Shown: positions 7,591 to 15,517 of the stretch, one piece after another | How the letters are laid out: the number at the start of each line of letters is the position of its first letter | Position numbering within the stretch: position 1 is the stretch's first letter | NCBI GenBank assembly: GCA_014239955.1 | Contig: JAAZXW010000004.1 | Span: forward strand, 42,819 to 106,818 | Direction: 5' to 3' | Origin: Methanobacteriota archaeon | GTDB lineage: Archaea > Thermoplasmatota > Poseidoniia > Poseidoniales > Thalassarchaeaceae | DNA: 64,000 nt | Translations under genes and position numbers: made by a program | The notes under the pieces: generated by a model | The model's input: the letters and a program-made list of their open reading frames with translations, nothing else | What the model was told of the DNA's origin: nothing | Databases searched by the model: none

Positions 7591-8841
7591 ATGGGGCTTT
7601 TCGATCGCTTTCGCAAGAAGGTCAAACAGGCCGATGACGATACGAGCATAATGGCGGAAGACGGTTCCGAGGAGGCCGATCAAGCAATTGCCGATAGAGA
7701 GGCAGCTCTCAGAAGATTGAACCAAGTAGTGGACCAACCCGAGGGGCCGTCAGAAACCGCAAGCGAGTGGGACGACTTCGACGATGAAGTATCAGACCCA
7801 TTCTCTGGCCCAACCAACTCCAAGGAGAGGAAGCGTGTCGCTCGTGACCAAGCTACCAGGGAATCCCAGAAACCCACCGATCCGCCGTCGAAAAGAGGAC
7901 TCATGGACTCCACCACGGGAAGGAGGCTGGTGGAGTCGGATTTGAAATTCGAAATTGACCTATCCGAATACCATACTAGCATAGGGGGGATGGTGATTAG
8001 CGGAGGCCCCGTATTGGATCTGATTCTCGAGGAGTTGGAGGACGAGCTACTGTCGTCCGACATGGGACATGATGCCGCATCGGAACTGCTAATCAGCCTA
8101 CGTTCACACCTAATCGGCTCCAGAGTCAGCCGGAAGACACCACTTAGCGAAGTAGTGGAAAGAGCACTAAGGGGAGCTCTCCTGTCCCTCCTCAGAGCCG
8201 GCTACTGGGATTTTGACAGGACAATCAGGGATTTCGTAGCAGAGGGGAAACCCGTCGTCATCATGATGGTCGGCGTCAACGGGACAGGCAAGACAACCAC
8301 TTCCGCAAAGATAGCCAAGAGGTTGGACGACCAAGGATTCGGTGTGGTGCTAGCCGCTGCAGACACCTTCAGGGCAGGAGCGATAGATCAGCTGGCGATC
8401 CACGCCGACCGATTGGGAATCAGATGCATCAAGAGCCAGCGTGGAGGGGATTCCGCAGCAGTCGCTAGGGACGCCATCGAAAGCGCCAGGGCCAAGGGTG
8501 ACGATGTCGTTATCATAGATACATCAGGTAGAATGCAGAACAAGTCAAACCTGATGGAGGAACTACAGAAGGTGCATAGGGTGACCCAACCCCATCTCGT
8601 GATTTTCGTTGCAGACGCACTTGCTGGGAACGACGCAGTCACCCAAGCAACGGAGTTCCAGCGAAGACTGGCATTCGATGGAGCCGCACTTTGCAAACTC
8701 GACACAGATGCAAGGGGGGGGGCAGCGCTATCGATATCGCATGCCACCGGCCGGCCAATCATTCTAGCCGGAACAGGCCAGGGCTACGACGACATGGAGC
8801 CGTTCGATCCAAACTGGCTTGTAGAACAGATCCTTTCGTGA
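7591..8841 (+). CDS. ftsY: Signal recognition particle receptor FtsY
   Basis: The 416-residue SRP GTPase receives SRP-ribosome complexes at the membrane. A charged acidic N-terminal region (to about residue 100) precedes the four-helix N domain and the G domain. The G domain shows GVNGTGKTT (near residue 228), the SRP-specific AADTFRAGAIDQL, DTSGR (near residue 310), KLDTDARGGAALS and the closing GTGQGYDDMEPFDP. The usual DTAGR is DTSGR here, a conservative change. It forms an operon with prefoldin alpha. Confidence 0.96.
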   Translation: MGLFDRFRKKVKQADDDTSIMAEDGSEEADQAIADREAALRRLNQVVDQPEGPSETASEWDDFDDEVSDPFSGPTNSKERKRVARDQATRESQKPTDPPSKRGLMDSTTGRRLVESDLKFEIDLSEYHTSIGGMVISGGPVLDLILEELEDELLSSDMGHDAASELLISLRSHLIGSRVSRKTPLSEVVERALRGALLSLLRAGYWDFDRTIRDFVAEGKPVVIMMVGVNGTGKTTTSAKIAKRLDDQGFGVVLAAADTFRAGAIDQLAIHADRLGIRCIKSQRGGDSAAVARDAIESARAKGDDVVIIDTSGRMQNKSNLMEELQKVHRVTQPHLVIFVADALAGNDAVTQATEFQRRLAFDGAALCKLDTDARGGAALSISHATGRPIILAGTGQGYDDMEPFDPNWLVEQILS

Positions 8842-8889
8842 GCCAACAACCACCTCCTTCTTGAGCCTCATCCTCTGTGGCAGTACTAG

Positions 8890-9513
8890 ATGACGTCTGA
8901 ATCCAAGCCGACTGCCCTCATCGTCCACGAGAACCGAATCACTGCAAGTAGGCTGAAGTCGATTATGAGCCAGAGGGGCTGGGATTCCCGGATTTGCGAC
9001 GATGGGGACAAGGCAGTCGACGAGTACGTCAAGATGAAGCCAGACATGGTTTTCATGGGCCTCAACCTACCGACGATGGATGGGCACGTCGCAGCCCTGG
9101 AGATACGCGAGAGTGACTCAGTCGCTCGTATAGTCTTCGTAGTTAGCAAGTCTCGATTAAACAAGGCAAACGACGCAGCCTACTCGGCGGGGGCCGTCTC
9201 CGTGCTGGTGACTCCCCTAACGAGAGCAGACGTAGATCAGAAGTGGGTCCTGATGAATGGCCCAATTCCCGATGCCCCCGGCCTAGCCGACCTGGACGAC
9301 CTCTACCCTGATCTCGAAGAGGAGCCCCCCGCTCTCCCGCCCCTCCCCGACCTAGAAGCACCCGGGGGGTTCGAGGCACCCTCGTCTCCGATGATGCCCC
9401 CAGAACCCCCCAAACCAAGGAGGACGGGGCGGCTCCTCCCACTGCTGGCGCTGCTGATTGTTGTATCGATCGGCGTCGGTGCGGCATTCTACCTGGGGGT
9501 AATCGAACTCTAG
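8890..9513 (+). CDS. Pseudo-receiver domain protein with C-terminal membrane anchor
   Basis: Residues 7-120 have the CheY receiver fold pattern (ALIVHENRITASRLKSIM, MVFMGLNLPTMDG, GAVSVLVTPL). The phospho-acceptor aspartate is replaced by Gly57, and the conserved lysine of the KP motif by Thr108. A Pro/Glu-rich linker of about 50 residues follows, then a basic PKPRRTGR stretch and one transmembrane helix (about residues 183-204), so the receiver faces the cytoplasm. It is 48 bases after ftsY. With the phosphorylation site lost, it more likely acts as a binding module than in a phosphorelay. Confidence 0.8.
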   Translation: MTSESKPTALIVHENRITASRLKSIMSQRGWDSRICDDGDKAVDEYVKMKPDMVFMGLNLPTMDGHVAALEIRESDSVARIVFVVSKSRLNKANDAAYSAGAVSVLVTPLTRADVDQKWVLMNGPIPDAPGLADLDDLYPDLEEEPPALPPLPDLEAPGGFEAPSSPMMPPEPPKPRRTGRLLPLLALLIVVSIGVGAAFYLGVIEL

Positions 9514-9546
9514 CCCATGGAAAGGGCCCATTTCAAATTCTGTTTC

Positions 9547-9969
9547 CTAATCATTCAGAACCCCAACCAACTCAGAAGCACCGCCATCGAGGTCACACTC
9601 CCAGATTGTATGGACCTTCCATCCCATCTCCATGAGAGCCTCTTCCTTCCTACTGTCTCGTTCGACGTTCTTGTCAAACTTCTGGCCCCAATAGTCGGAG
9701 TTCGACTTGGGAAGCCCAAGATTGCACCGTGGGCACCGGTGCCAGAAGCAGCCGTGAACGAACACAGCCAACTTCCTCCCTGGAAACGTTATGTCAGGCC
9801 TGCAGACGTAACGCCCCCCCTCCCCATCTATTCTCCAATGGAGTCGATAGCCAGGAAAACCAGCAGTTCGAAGAGCTCTTCTGACGAATATCTCAGGCTT
9901 CGTATTGGTGGACTTGTTCGCTATCATCACATTGTGAACGGCGGGAGAAGATGCGCTCGGGACCTCCAT
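9547..9969 (-). CDS. vsr: Very-short-patch mismatch endonuclease (Vsr family)
   Basis: The 140-residue protein matches Vsr: NKSTNTKPE near the N-terminus, RPDITFP with the metal-binding Asp59, KLAVFVHGCFWHRCP (residues 66-80) and the NVERDSRKEEAL...WECDL C-terminal pattern. Vsr nicks DNA 5' of T:G mismatches that arise when 5-methylcytosine deaminates. No cytosine methyltransferase gene is in this window. The first gene of the minus-strand block (9994) ends 25 bases upstream of the start. Vsr is bacterial in origin, so transfer is likely. Confidence 0.9.
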   Translation of the reverse strand: MEVPSASSPAVHNVMIANKSTNTKPEIFVRRALRTAGFPGYRLHWRIDGEGGRYVCRPDITFPGRKLAVFVHGCFWHRCPRCNLGLPKSNSDYWGQKFDKNVERDSRKEEALMEMGWKVHTIWECDLDGGASELVGVLND

Positions 9970-9993
9970 GGACGACCTCTCTAATCCTATTTC

Positions 9994-11703
9994 TTAGGGC
10001 AGAGGTCCTGCCCCGCTGACTTCCCTCAGCCAATCCATTGACGAGCGGTAGTCAGCATCAGCCGATAGATCGTCTTCGAGCAGTAGCGCATGGGCAGCAT
10101 CCCATAGGGCCCTTAGTGCCGGGACCCAGTCACCACCCTTGTCACGGCTCTCTTCATCGAACCTCCACGCGTCTGACTCGGTTCTGTCATGCACAACGAG
10201 CCATGCCCAGCCCATTGCCGATTCTAGGCCTCTTCCTTTCCTTGTCATAGAAACGGTGGACGCAACTCCATCGTCCGTTGCCTTCCTGACTAGCCTGTCA
10301 GCAAATGACAGGGGGTCTGGCAGATCAGCGCTCGCCCAGGGGAGCCTATCCAGCCTCATTGCCGTGCTAAGTGAGTCGTTCAATTCACGCAGGAAAGCCC
10401 CGAACCCCTGTTTTCTCTTCGCCTGGCGAGAGTGGATGCTCCCAGCCTCATCTCCACTCAGGTTGTACATCGTCTCCAGGATAGCCATGCCGTGTTCTTC
10501 CCATAGGGAAACGAGCACCGGGTGGCAAGAGGACTCCTCGAGCCTGATCACCTTGTCCTCGAGGTTCAGGACCACTCCGTCCGACCTCACATGTACTCCT
10601 CCCTCGATGGAGTCGAGGATGCAAGACAGTGCTCTCCGCTCATCCTCGGTACCTCCCATGTGGTTTAGGAAACCGGTTCTGTCTTCCTCTGAGAACCAGT
10701 TGTTTCCGACTACGAATCCGTCGGAGATCGAGTTCAGTATGCTGGCCCTACATGTACGTGAAACCACACCGTCCTCGAGGGACATCTTGAGCCACGTGCT
10801 CAGGACCTCTCCCAATCTCTCCATGCCCTCTTCTGGTAATGGCCTGTCCTCCGGCCATCCCTCTGGCTTCCACATCCAGGAAGCCTCGCAGACCTCCCCC
10901 AGTTTGTTTGGTGGCATCATCGAGACTGCTATGCTGCGAGCCAGGGGCTCATCGGTCTTCGCCAGAGCCGCTTGGGAGAGCCCGACCGTGGTCCCGTCCG
11001 AGAAATCCAGTTTGAGCCACCCCTCAGTGGTTTTAGAACCGGTGTTGACGATGTCCTCACTCAGGCCAGTAGACCACTTGCAAGTCCCTCCTTCCAGATC
11101 CACGGACGTGTTGCCGAGGGTCCAACTCACCCATTCGGGAGGAGGGGTTGGGTCGAAGCCGGTGAAGACGAACCCCCCGTCCCACGAGAAGAAGTACTGC
11201 CCGGCCTTGGCATGGTCATCCCACACTAGTAGCCTAAGTCTAGGGTGTTTGAAGTTCTGGATGCCGACCAGGTGCCCCGGCCGACCACTCCCCCTCTTCA
11301 GGTAGCTAGCGTTTCCATAGACGTCGCTCTTGAACACGGATACGGTGCTCAGGTCCTCTTCAGACGCCGCCAATAGGCTTCCAGCCAGCGAACGCGCGAC
11401 GTCTCCGCCGCTCCTCTTTCCCATTCTCTTCTTGAGCCATCTGATGTCGTTCCTCTTCGAGGAGACAATTTCTAACTCTTTCAGAGTCAGGGCCATCGGG
11501 TCCTTCGAACCGAAGAGTGAGATCTTACCTAACTCCCCCACTATCTCAGGAAGAAACCCCTCTGGGTTATCGATAAGGGCCTCCAAACTCTTCTCCAGTC
11601 TTCTCTGGATCTCTTTCGATGCCTGTTTGATCCCCCTGACTCTCAACCTCTGCCTGCGGTTCTTGTCTCCGGGGAAACGGACTTCTGCAGGTGGCTTGGC
11701 CAT
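9994..11703 (-). CDS. Large soluble protein of unknown function
   Basis: The 569-residue frame begins at ATG 11703. It has no signal peptide or clear membrane helix. The N-terminal 120 residues are basic and helical (DKNRRQRLRVRGIKQ; RNDIRWLKKRMGKR). The middle is rich in Trp, Gly and Asp with beta character (around GQYFFSWDGGFVFTGF and STGLSEDIVNTG), and the C-terminal part is helical and acidic. No family or catalytic motif is recognised. It is bracketed by dphB and vsr on the same strand, with 50 and 24 base gaps. An opposite-strand frame inside it is Ser/Pro-rich and looks like a shadow. Confidence 0.65.
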   Translation of the reverse strand: MAKPPAEVRFPGDKNRRQRLRVRGIKQASKEIQRRLEKSLEALIDNPEGFLPEIVGELGKISLFGSKDPMALTLKELEIVSSKRNDIRWLKKRMGKRSGGDVARSLAGSLLAASEEDLSTVSVFKSDVYGNASYLKRGSGRPGHLVGIQNFKHPRLRLLVWDDHAKAGQYFFSWDGGFVFTGFDPTPPPEWVSWTLGNTSVDLEGGTCKWSTGLSEDIVNTGSKTTEGWLKLDFSDGTTVGLSQAALAKTDEPLARSIAVSMMPPNKLGEVCEASWMWKPEGWPEDRPLPEEGMERLGEVLSTWLKMSLEDGVVSRTCRASILNSISDGFVVGNNWFSEEDRTGFLNHMGGTEDERRALSCILDSIEGGVHVRSDGVVLNLEDKVIRLEESSCHPVLVSLWEEHGMAILETMYNLSGDEAGSIHSRQAKRKQGFGAFLRELNDSLSTAMRLDRLPWASADLPDPLSFADRLVRKATDDGVASTVSMTRKGRGLESAMGWAWLVVHDRTESDAWRFDEESRDKGGDWVPALRALWDAAHALLLEDDLSADADYRSSMDWLREVSGAGPLP

Positions 11704-11753
11704 GCTATCGAAACTCCCGAAACGAGACTCAGACTTGAGTTCGTCGGGCCACC

Positions 11754-12575
11754 CTATGACAAGTTCCTTCGACGGAAGGCATCCTTCTCGTTATCGCTCA
11801 TATTTGATGGGATAATCAGAGTGTGCACATAACCACCCTCGATATTAGAGACATCATCTAGGCTCCCGGACGACACCCTCTGGTTGCCCGTGCCAACGTC
11901 GCTCAACAGTATCCCATCCCACTTTCTCACTTCAACAGGGTCTCCTTTGGACGCACCTCCCTCTTCGTGCGCCCTTTCCGCCATCCTATCTAGGATGGAC
12001 ACGGCTTGATCCGGCCTCATTGGTGTAGGCAAATCGAAACCCATGCCCGTCGGATCTAAGTCCAGGAGAACGAGAGTATGCAAACCATTACTACGATTCG
12101 ACTCAATCATCTCGAGGGGGGAGGTAGCCAGATACTCGCCATAGGGGTAAGGTAGTGTGACTTGTCTCCCGAACTTGTACGACTGCAACCCTGACAGGGA
12201 AACTGCTAGTGCCGTGGCGGACATCCCTGGGACCACTTCGAAACCCACTCCCTCCTCCATGCACCTCGCCTCCAGATCGATGTGAGTGGTTGCCTGCATC
12301 GGGTCCCCTACAATCAGAAGTGCCACGGCCTCTTCACGAGCCTCGTCCAACAGTCTCTCCGGGCTCTCGACAGATGGCCTCATCAGCCTCTCCCAAGTCC
12401 CCAACACCTCCTCTAGCCGTTCCTCCTGATCAGATGGGAGAACCGCAGTGTAACCCTCCAGGTACCTCTTGCTGCAACCTCTTGCGATACTCTTGGCTCT
12501 CTCCGTAATGTGACCTAGGTCACCTGGGCCAATACCGATCAGCCACAGACCGGGAGACACGTCCTTGGATGCCAT
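11754..12575 (-). CDS. dphB: Diphthine synthase
   Basis: The 273-residue protein is a tetrapyrrole-methylase-fold SAM methyltransferase. It methylates the modified histidine of elongation factor 2 on the way to diphthamide. Diagnostic segments are LIGIGPGDLGHIT at the N-terminus, YLEGYTAVLP, LIVGDPMQATTHIDL, VVPGMSATALAVSLSG and LQSYKFGRQVTLPYP. ATG 12575 is used as start; a TTG directly before it is also in frame. Length fits archaeal DphB (about 260). It is followed after 50 bases by the 569-residue unknown on the same strand. Confidence 0.95.
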   Translation of the reverse strand: MASKDVSPGLWLIGIGPGDLGHITERAKSIARGCSKRYLEGYTAVLPSDQEERLEEVLGTWERLMRPSVESPERLLDEAREEAVALLIVGDPMQATTHIDLEARCMEEGVGFEVVPGMSATALAVSLSGLQSYKFGRQVTLPYPYGEYLATSPLEMIESNRSNGLHTLVLLDLDPTGMGFDLPTPMRPDQAVSILDRMAERAHEEGGASKGDPVEVRKWDGILLSDVGTGNQRVSSGSLDDVSNIEGGYVHTLIIPSNMSDNEKDAFRRRNLS

Positions 12576-12602
12576 CAAAACCCTCTCGTACTCTAACGCA
12601 CA

Positions 12603-13187
12603 TCAATCTGATTGTGCGTAGAACTTCAGGCGAAACGATCCTTTCTGGCCCAACTTGATCCCAGAGTAGTACTCGTCCTTCCTTGAATCGAATGGGTCCA
12701 TGGAGTAAACCAGGTCCTTGCTGTAAGTTTTGTACAGGTACTTCACCCACAGAAGCCCCCTATTACCTCCAGCAGAGAGGAAGTCTCCTCCCGAGACTCT
12801 CCCGATTTGTCCGAGAACTGCCTCCACATCTTTGGAGAACCCAAGCACTCCGGTTTCCATCACCACGAAAGAACCGTCCTCGAAGCGTTCCCAAGCCACC
12901 ATGTCGTTGATGTCCATCCTAGTGCAGTCCTCACATCCGTTCAGATCAACCGTCACTTCGCCATGCTCACAGTTTGGGAACATGCTAGACATGAATTGGA
13001 AGTAGTTTCCACTGCACGGGTCTCCGATTACCATCAGACTCTTCCCCTTCGCCCGAGCCATCTCTTTCGCAGCTCTGAACAGCCTCTTTGTTCGGAAGTA
13101 ACGCCTAATCGGGGAAATCAGAACGCTCCGTATCACTGCCCTCTTGCCTCCGTCATTGTGAAGCGATGATGCCCACCGGCACTTCAA
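12603..13187 (-). CDS. Unknown protein with Rossmann/methyltransferase-like core
   Basis: The 194-residue frame starts at TTG 13187, two bases from the divergent Trm5-like gene; GTG 13136 is an alternative start. The basic N-terminal 50 residues lead to SLMVIGDPCSGNYFQF, which resembles motif I of class I methyltransferases. VTVDLNGC, CTRMDINDM and FVVMETGVLGF follow in the order expected for that fold. Typical catalytic motifs are absent, so activity is uncertain. Six cysteines are spread through the protein. It lies 27 bases upstream of dphB and may be co-transcribed with it. Confidence 0.6.
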   Translation of the reverse strand: MKCRWASSLHNDGGKRAVIRSVLISPIRRYFRTKRLFRAAKEMARAKGKSLMVIGDPCSGNYFQFMSSMFPNCEHGEVTVDLNGCEDCTRMDINDMVAWERFEDGSFVVMETGVLGFSKDVEAVLGQIGRVSGGDFLSAGGNRGLLWVKYLYKTYSKDLVYSMDPFDSRKDEYYSGIKLGQKGSFRLKFYAQSD

Positions 13188-13191
13188 CGTG

Positions 13192-14364
13192 ATGCGCCAT
13201 CTGAGGGTCCCGAATCGCGCTGTCGAGGAGAATTTGACCCTGCTAAGAGACAGGGGATGGCTAGCACCGGGGATGAGGGTGCTCTCTCACGAAGATGGCG
13301 AGCACAGGCTGGTCCCCCTGGATCCAGGCGCTCCGATTGAAATGCCCGCCCCATTCGATATCCACGAGACAGTCCTCCTCGAGGGATCGTTGGACAGCAG
13401 GGTGGACCCCAATTGGCGGAATCACCTCGCTTTGCTGGTAGGTGAGGAAGAGGTAGCGGCATTCGGGGAGGATTGGCCTTCTTCACACGAGTTCATTTCA
13501 GACATGATGATTGTCAGAATCGAGAACAATCTAGAGAAATACACTCCACAGATAGCCGAGGCGAAACTCCTCGCCCACCCCCATATCAGGCTCGTGCTCA
13601 ACGACGAAGGCGTCCAAGGAGAACTCAGGATTCGCGAGCTCACACCCATAGGTGCTAGGGTGGGAGGCGAGATTGTCACAGACAACATCCCAGACTCGGT
13701 AGGCAGCACGCGGGTACTTGTTAGGGAGTCCGGCAGGGCCATTGCCTGCGATCCAAACAAGGCTTACTTCTCCACCAAGCTCCAGTCAGAGAGGCTAGAG
13801 ACACTATCGCTCGCCAAGGAGTTACGACAACTACTCGACCGACCAATCAGCGTCTGCGATCCATTTTGTGGGGTGGGGCCGGCTCTTGCCACCCTTCTCG
13901 CTGAGCCGGATTTGATCGGGCACGCTCTGGCTTCTGACCTCAATCCAGAGGCAGTGAGGCTCCTCCTAGACAACCTTAGGAGGTGGGATCGCAGGAACTA
14001 TCCATCAGAGCCTTTCCCAATTTCTAGAGTCTTTGAAGACAGAGTCATCGGAATTGCAGATGCTACCCAACTCTGTGAAGACCACTCACTTGTTGGGTAT
14101 TGGGATTTGGTCATAGTCAACCTCCCACATCGAACAATCGAACTCCTCCCCTCATTGGTGCCCCTCCTCAATCGCTCTAACCCTTCAATGATCAGGGGGC
14201 GGGTGATAGTTTCCGAGAGCGAGATTGGGGATGCCAATGAAGAGATTAAGCGTGCATTGCCAAACCTCATTCAGGGGCTCCCCGAACCTTCGCTCAGAAT
14301 CAAGAGGGACTACAGCAGCACTCTCAGGTTATGCTCCTTCGAAGCTTGGATTTCTCCTGAATGA
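13192..14364 (+). CDS. Trm5-family tRNA (guanine-N1)-methyltransferase
   Basis: The 390-residue protein has the Trm5/Tyw2 layout: a divergent N-terminal D1/D2 region, then the Rossmann methyltransferase core. The region before the core (VLVRESGRAIACDPNKAYFSTKLQSER region) carries the family's Y-F-S-x-x-L signature. Motif I is VCDPFCGVGP (near residue 221), and the motif IV region is VIVNLPHRTIELL. Trm5 methylates G37 next to the anticodon. ATG 13192 is used; GTG 13189 is in frame. Archaea also carry the related Tyw2/Taw2, so the exact reaction is not certain. tRNA-Asp lies downstream on the other strand. Confidence 0.85.
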   Translation: MRHLRVPNRAVEENLTLLRDRGWLAPGMRVLSHEDGEHRLVPLDPGAPIEMPAPFDIHETVLLEGSLDSRVDPNWRNHLALLVGEEEVAAFGEDWPSSHEFISDMMIVRIENNLEKYTPQIAEAKLLAHPHIRLVLNDEGVQGELRIRELTPIGARVGGEIVTDNIPDSVGSTRVLVRESGRAIACDPNKAYFSTKLQSERLETLSLAKELRQLLDRPISVCDPFCGVGPALATLLAEPDLIGHALASDLNPEAVRLLLDNLRRWDRRNYPSEPFPISRVFEDRVIGIADATQLCEDHSLVGYWDLVIVNLPHRTIELLPSLVPLLNRSNPSMIRGRVIVSESEIGDANEEIKRALPNLIQGLPEPSLRIKRDYSSTLRLCSFEAWISPE

Positions 14365-14428
14365 TTTCGCACCATTCCTAGTAGCAGAATAAGTGAGGAA
14401 AAAGCCCTCTAGATGGGGGACTGAGTGG

Positions 14429-14501
14429 CGCCCCGACCGGGATTTGAACCCGGGTCGCAGCCTCGACAGGGCTGCATGATAGGCCACTACACTATCGGGG
14501 C
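14429..14501 (-). tRNA. tRNA-Asp (GTC)
   Basis: The minus strand folds as a tRNA: acceptor GCCCCGA/TCGGGGC, anticodon stem CAGCC/GGCTG with loop CTGTCGA (anticodon GTC), and T arm CCGGG-TTCAAAT-CCCGG. The discriminator is G, as expected for aspartate. CCA is encoded directly after it (14426-14428). No intron. Confidence 0.95.
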
Positions 14502-14580
14502 CGGCCCTCTGTCGAGTTTGCCTCCCTTTTTCAAGGTTTGAGGGGGCATTATTGATGGCCCAGCCGCACACAGGCGCTGC

Positions 14581-15171
14581 ATGGGAGACGCTCGAGCCGT
14601 CATCGACGTCATCGATAATGGGGGCCAGTGGACACATAGAGAGTGGAGGATGCTACGTTACCTGGGCGTGGATACGCAGATTCTTCCAAACAATACTCCA
14701 ATCAATGAGATTCGTGATCTCGATGGACTAATCTTGTCTGGGGGGGCGGCCCGGGTCGGCCTTACAGGGGAGTTGGGAAATTGTGCTGAATACCTCTCCT
14801 TGGAGGTGCCGATTCTCGGAATCTGCGCCGGACACCAGTTCATGGCCCGGCACTACGGGGGAGATGCGGGAGAGGCACCCAAGCCCGAATTCGGCGCTGC
14901 AACCATTTCCCTAGTGGACGGCGGGGGCCCCCTCTTCCAAGGAACTCCTCCCGAGCAGACCGTCTGGGAGAGTCATAACGACGAGGTTACCGTGACTCCA
15001 CCGGGCTTCATCGTGGTGGCCCAAAGCGAGTCCTGCGAGGTTCAAGCTATGCAGAACTCAGATCTGAACAGATTTGGACTTCAGTTCCATCCAGAGGTCA
15101 ACGACACCGAGTTTGGATCAAACATCTTTGAGAACTTCGTTAGGATATGCAAATCTTCCGAATCCGCATAG
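14581..15171 (+). CDS. guaAA: GMP synthase subunit A (glutamine amidotransferase)
   Basis: This 196-residue class I glutamine amidotransferase supplies ammonia to the separate GMP synthase B subunit, which turns XMP into GMP. It has IDNGGQW at the N-terminus, GLILSGG, the nucleophile in GICAGHQ (Cys82), and His170/Glu172 in FHPEV. These features and its length match the archaeal split form, where the synthetase domain is a second gene. That partner (guaAB) is not in the window. Start ATG 14581. The next gene, Rpo12, follows closely. Confidence 0.94.
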   Translation: MGDARAVIDVIDNGGQWTHREWRMLRYLGVDTQILPNNTPINEIRDLDGLILSGGAARVGLTGELGNCAEYLSLEVPILGICAGHQFMARHYGGDAGEAPKPEFGAATISLVDGGGPLFQGTPPEQTVWESHNDEVTVTPPGFIVVAQSESCEVQAMQNSDLNRFGLQFHPEVNDTEFGSNIFENFVRICKSSESA

Positions 15172-15213
15172 GACAGGTTGAAGAAGGCCCGGCAGGTCGC
15201 CGGCTCGGTAGCA

Positions 15214-15477
15214 ATGAAGGGCGATCAGAACATCCTACACAAGTGCAGGAACTGCAACAGAACCGATAAGAGGTCATACAACCCTACCTCGGATGAGCAA
15301 TGCAGCCATTGCAATTCCCCAATGGATCCACTCGAAATTCGCTATAAGTGCGTAAATTGCGGCCACATGGCTTGGGCGGAGGCCGGCTCAACGGGCAAGT
15401 CCTGCCACAAGTGCGGGTTTCGCATATTTGTCAAGCCCCGAAAGGACGGCATGGCCAAGGTCCTGAAGGCCGAGTGA
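15214..15477 (+). CDS. rpo12: RNA polymerase subunit Rpo12 (RpoP) with an extra N-terminal zinc ribbon
   Basis: The C-terminal 45 residues match Rpo12/RpoP: YKCVNCGHMAWAE, then CHKCGFRIFVKPR and the basic end. This small zinc-ribbon subunit helps assemble RNA polymerase. In front is a second four-cysteine ribbon (HKCRNCNRTDKRSYN, then CSHCNSPM), making about 87 residues rather than the usual 45-60. The chosen ATG 15214 keeps both ribbons; TTG 15178 would add 12 residues. The gene lies between GuaA and the RFC-like gene. Confidence 0.8.
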   Translation: MKGDQNILHKCRNCNRTDKRSYNPTSDEQCSHCNSPMDPLEIRYKCVNCGHMAWAEAGSTGKSCHKCGFRIFVKPRKDGMAKVLKAE

Positions 15478-15517
15478 CAATCGCGGAGTTCAAGTCCCGC
15501 CTCTCCCCCATCAATCT

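Noticed and set aside
10139..11305. 388-residue plus-strand frame inside the 569-residue unknown
   Set aside because: Its Ser/Pro/Leu-heavy composition is typical of an antisense shadow. The minus-strand frame is longer and fits the operon spacing.
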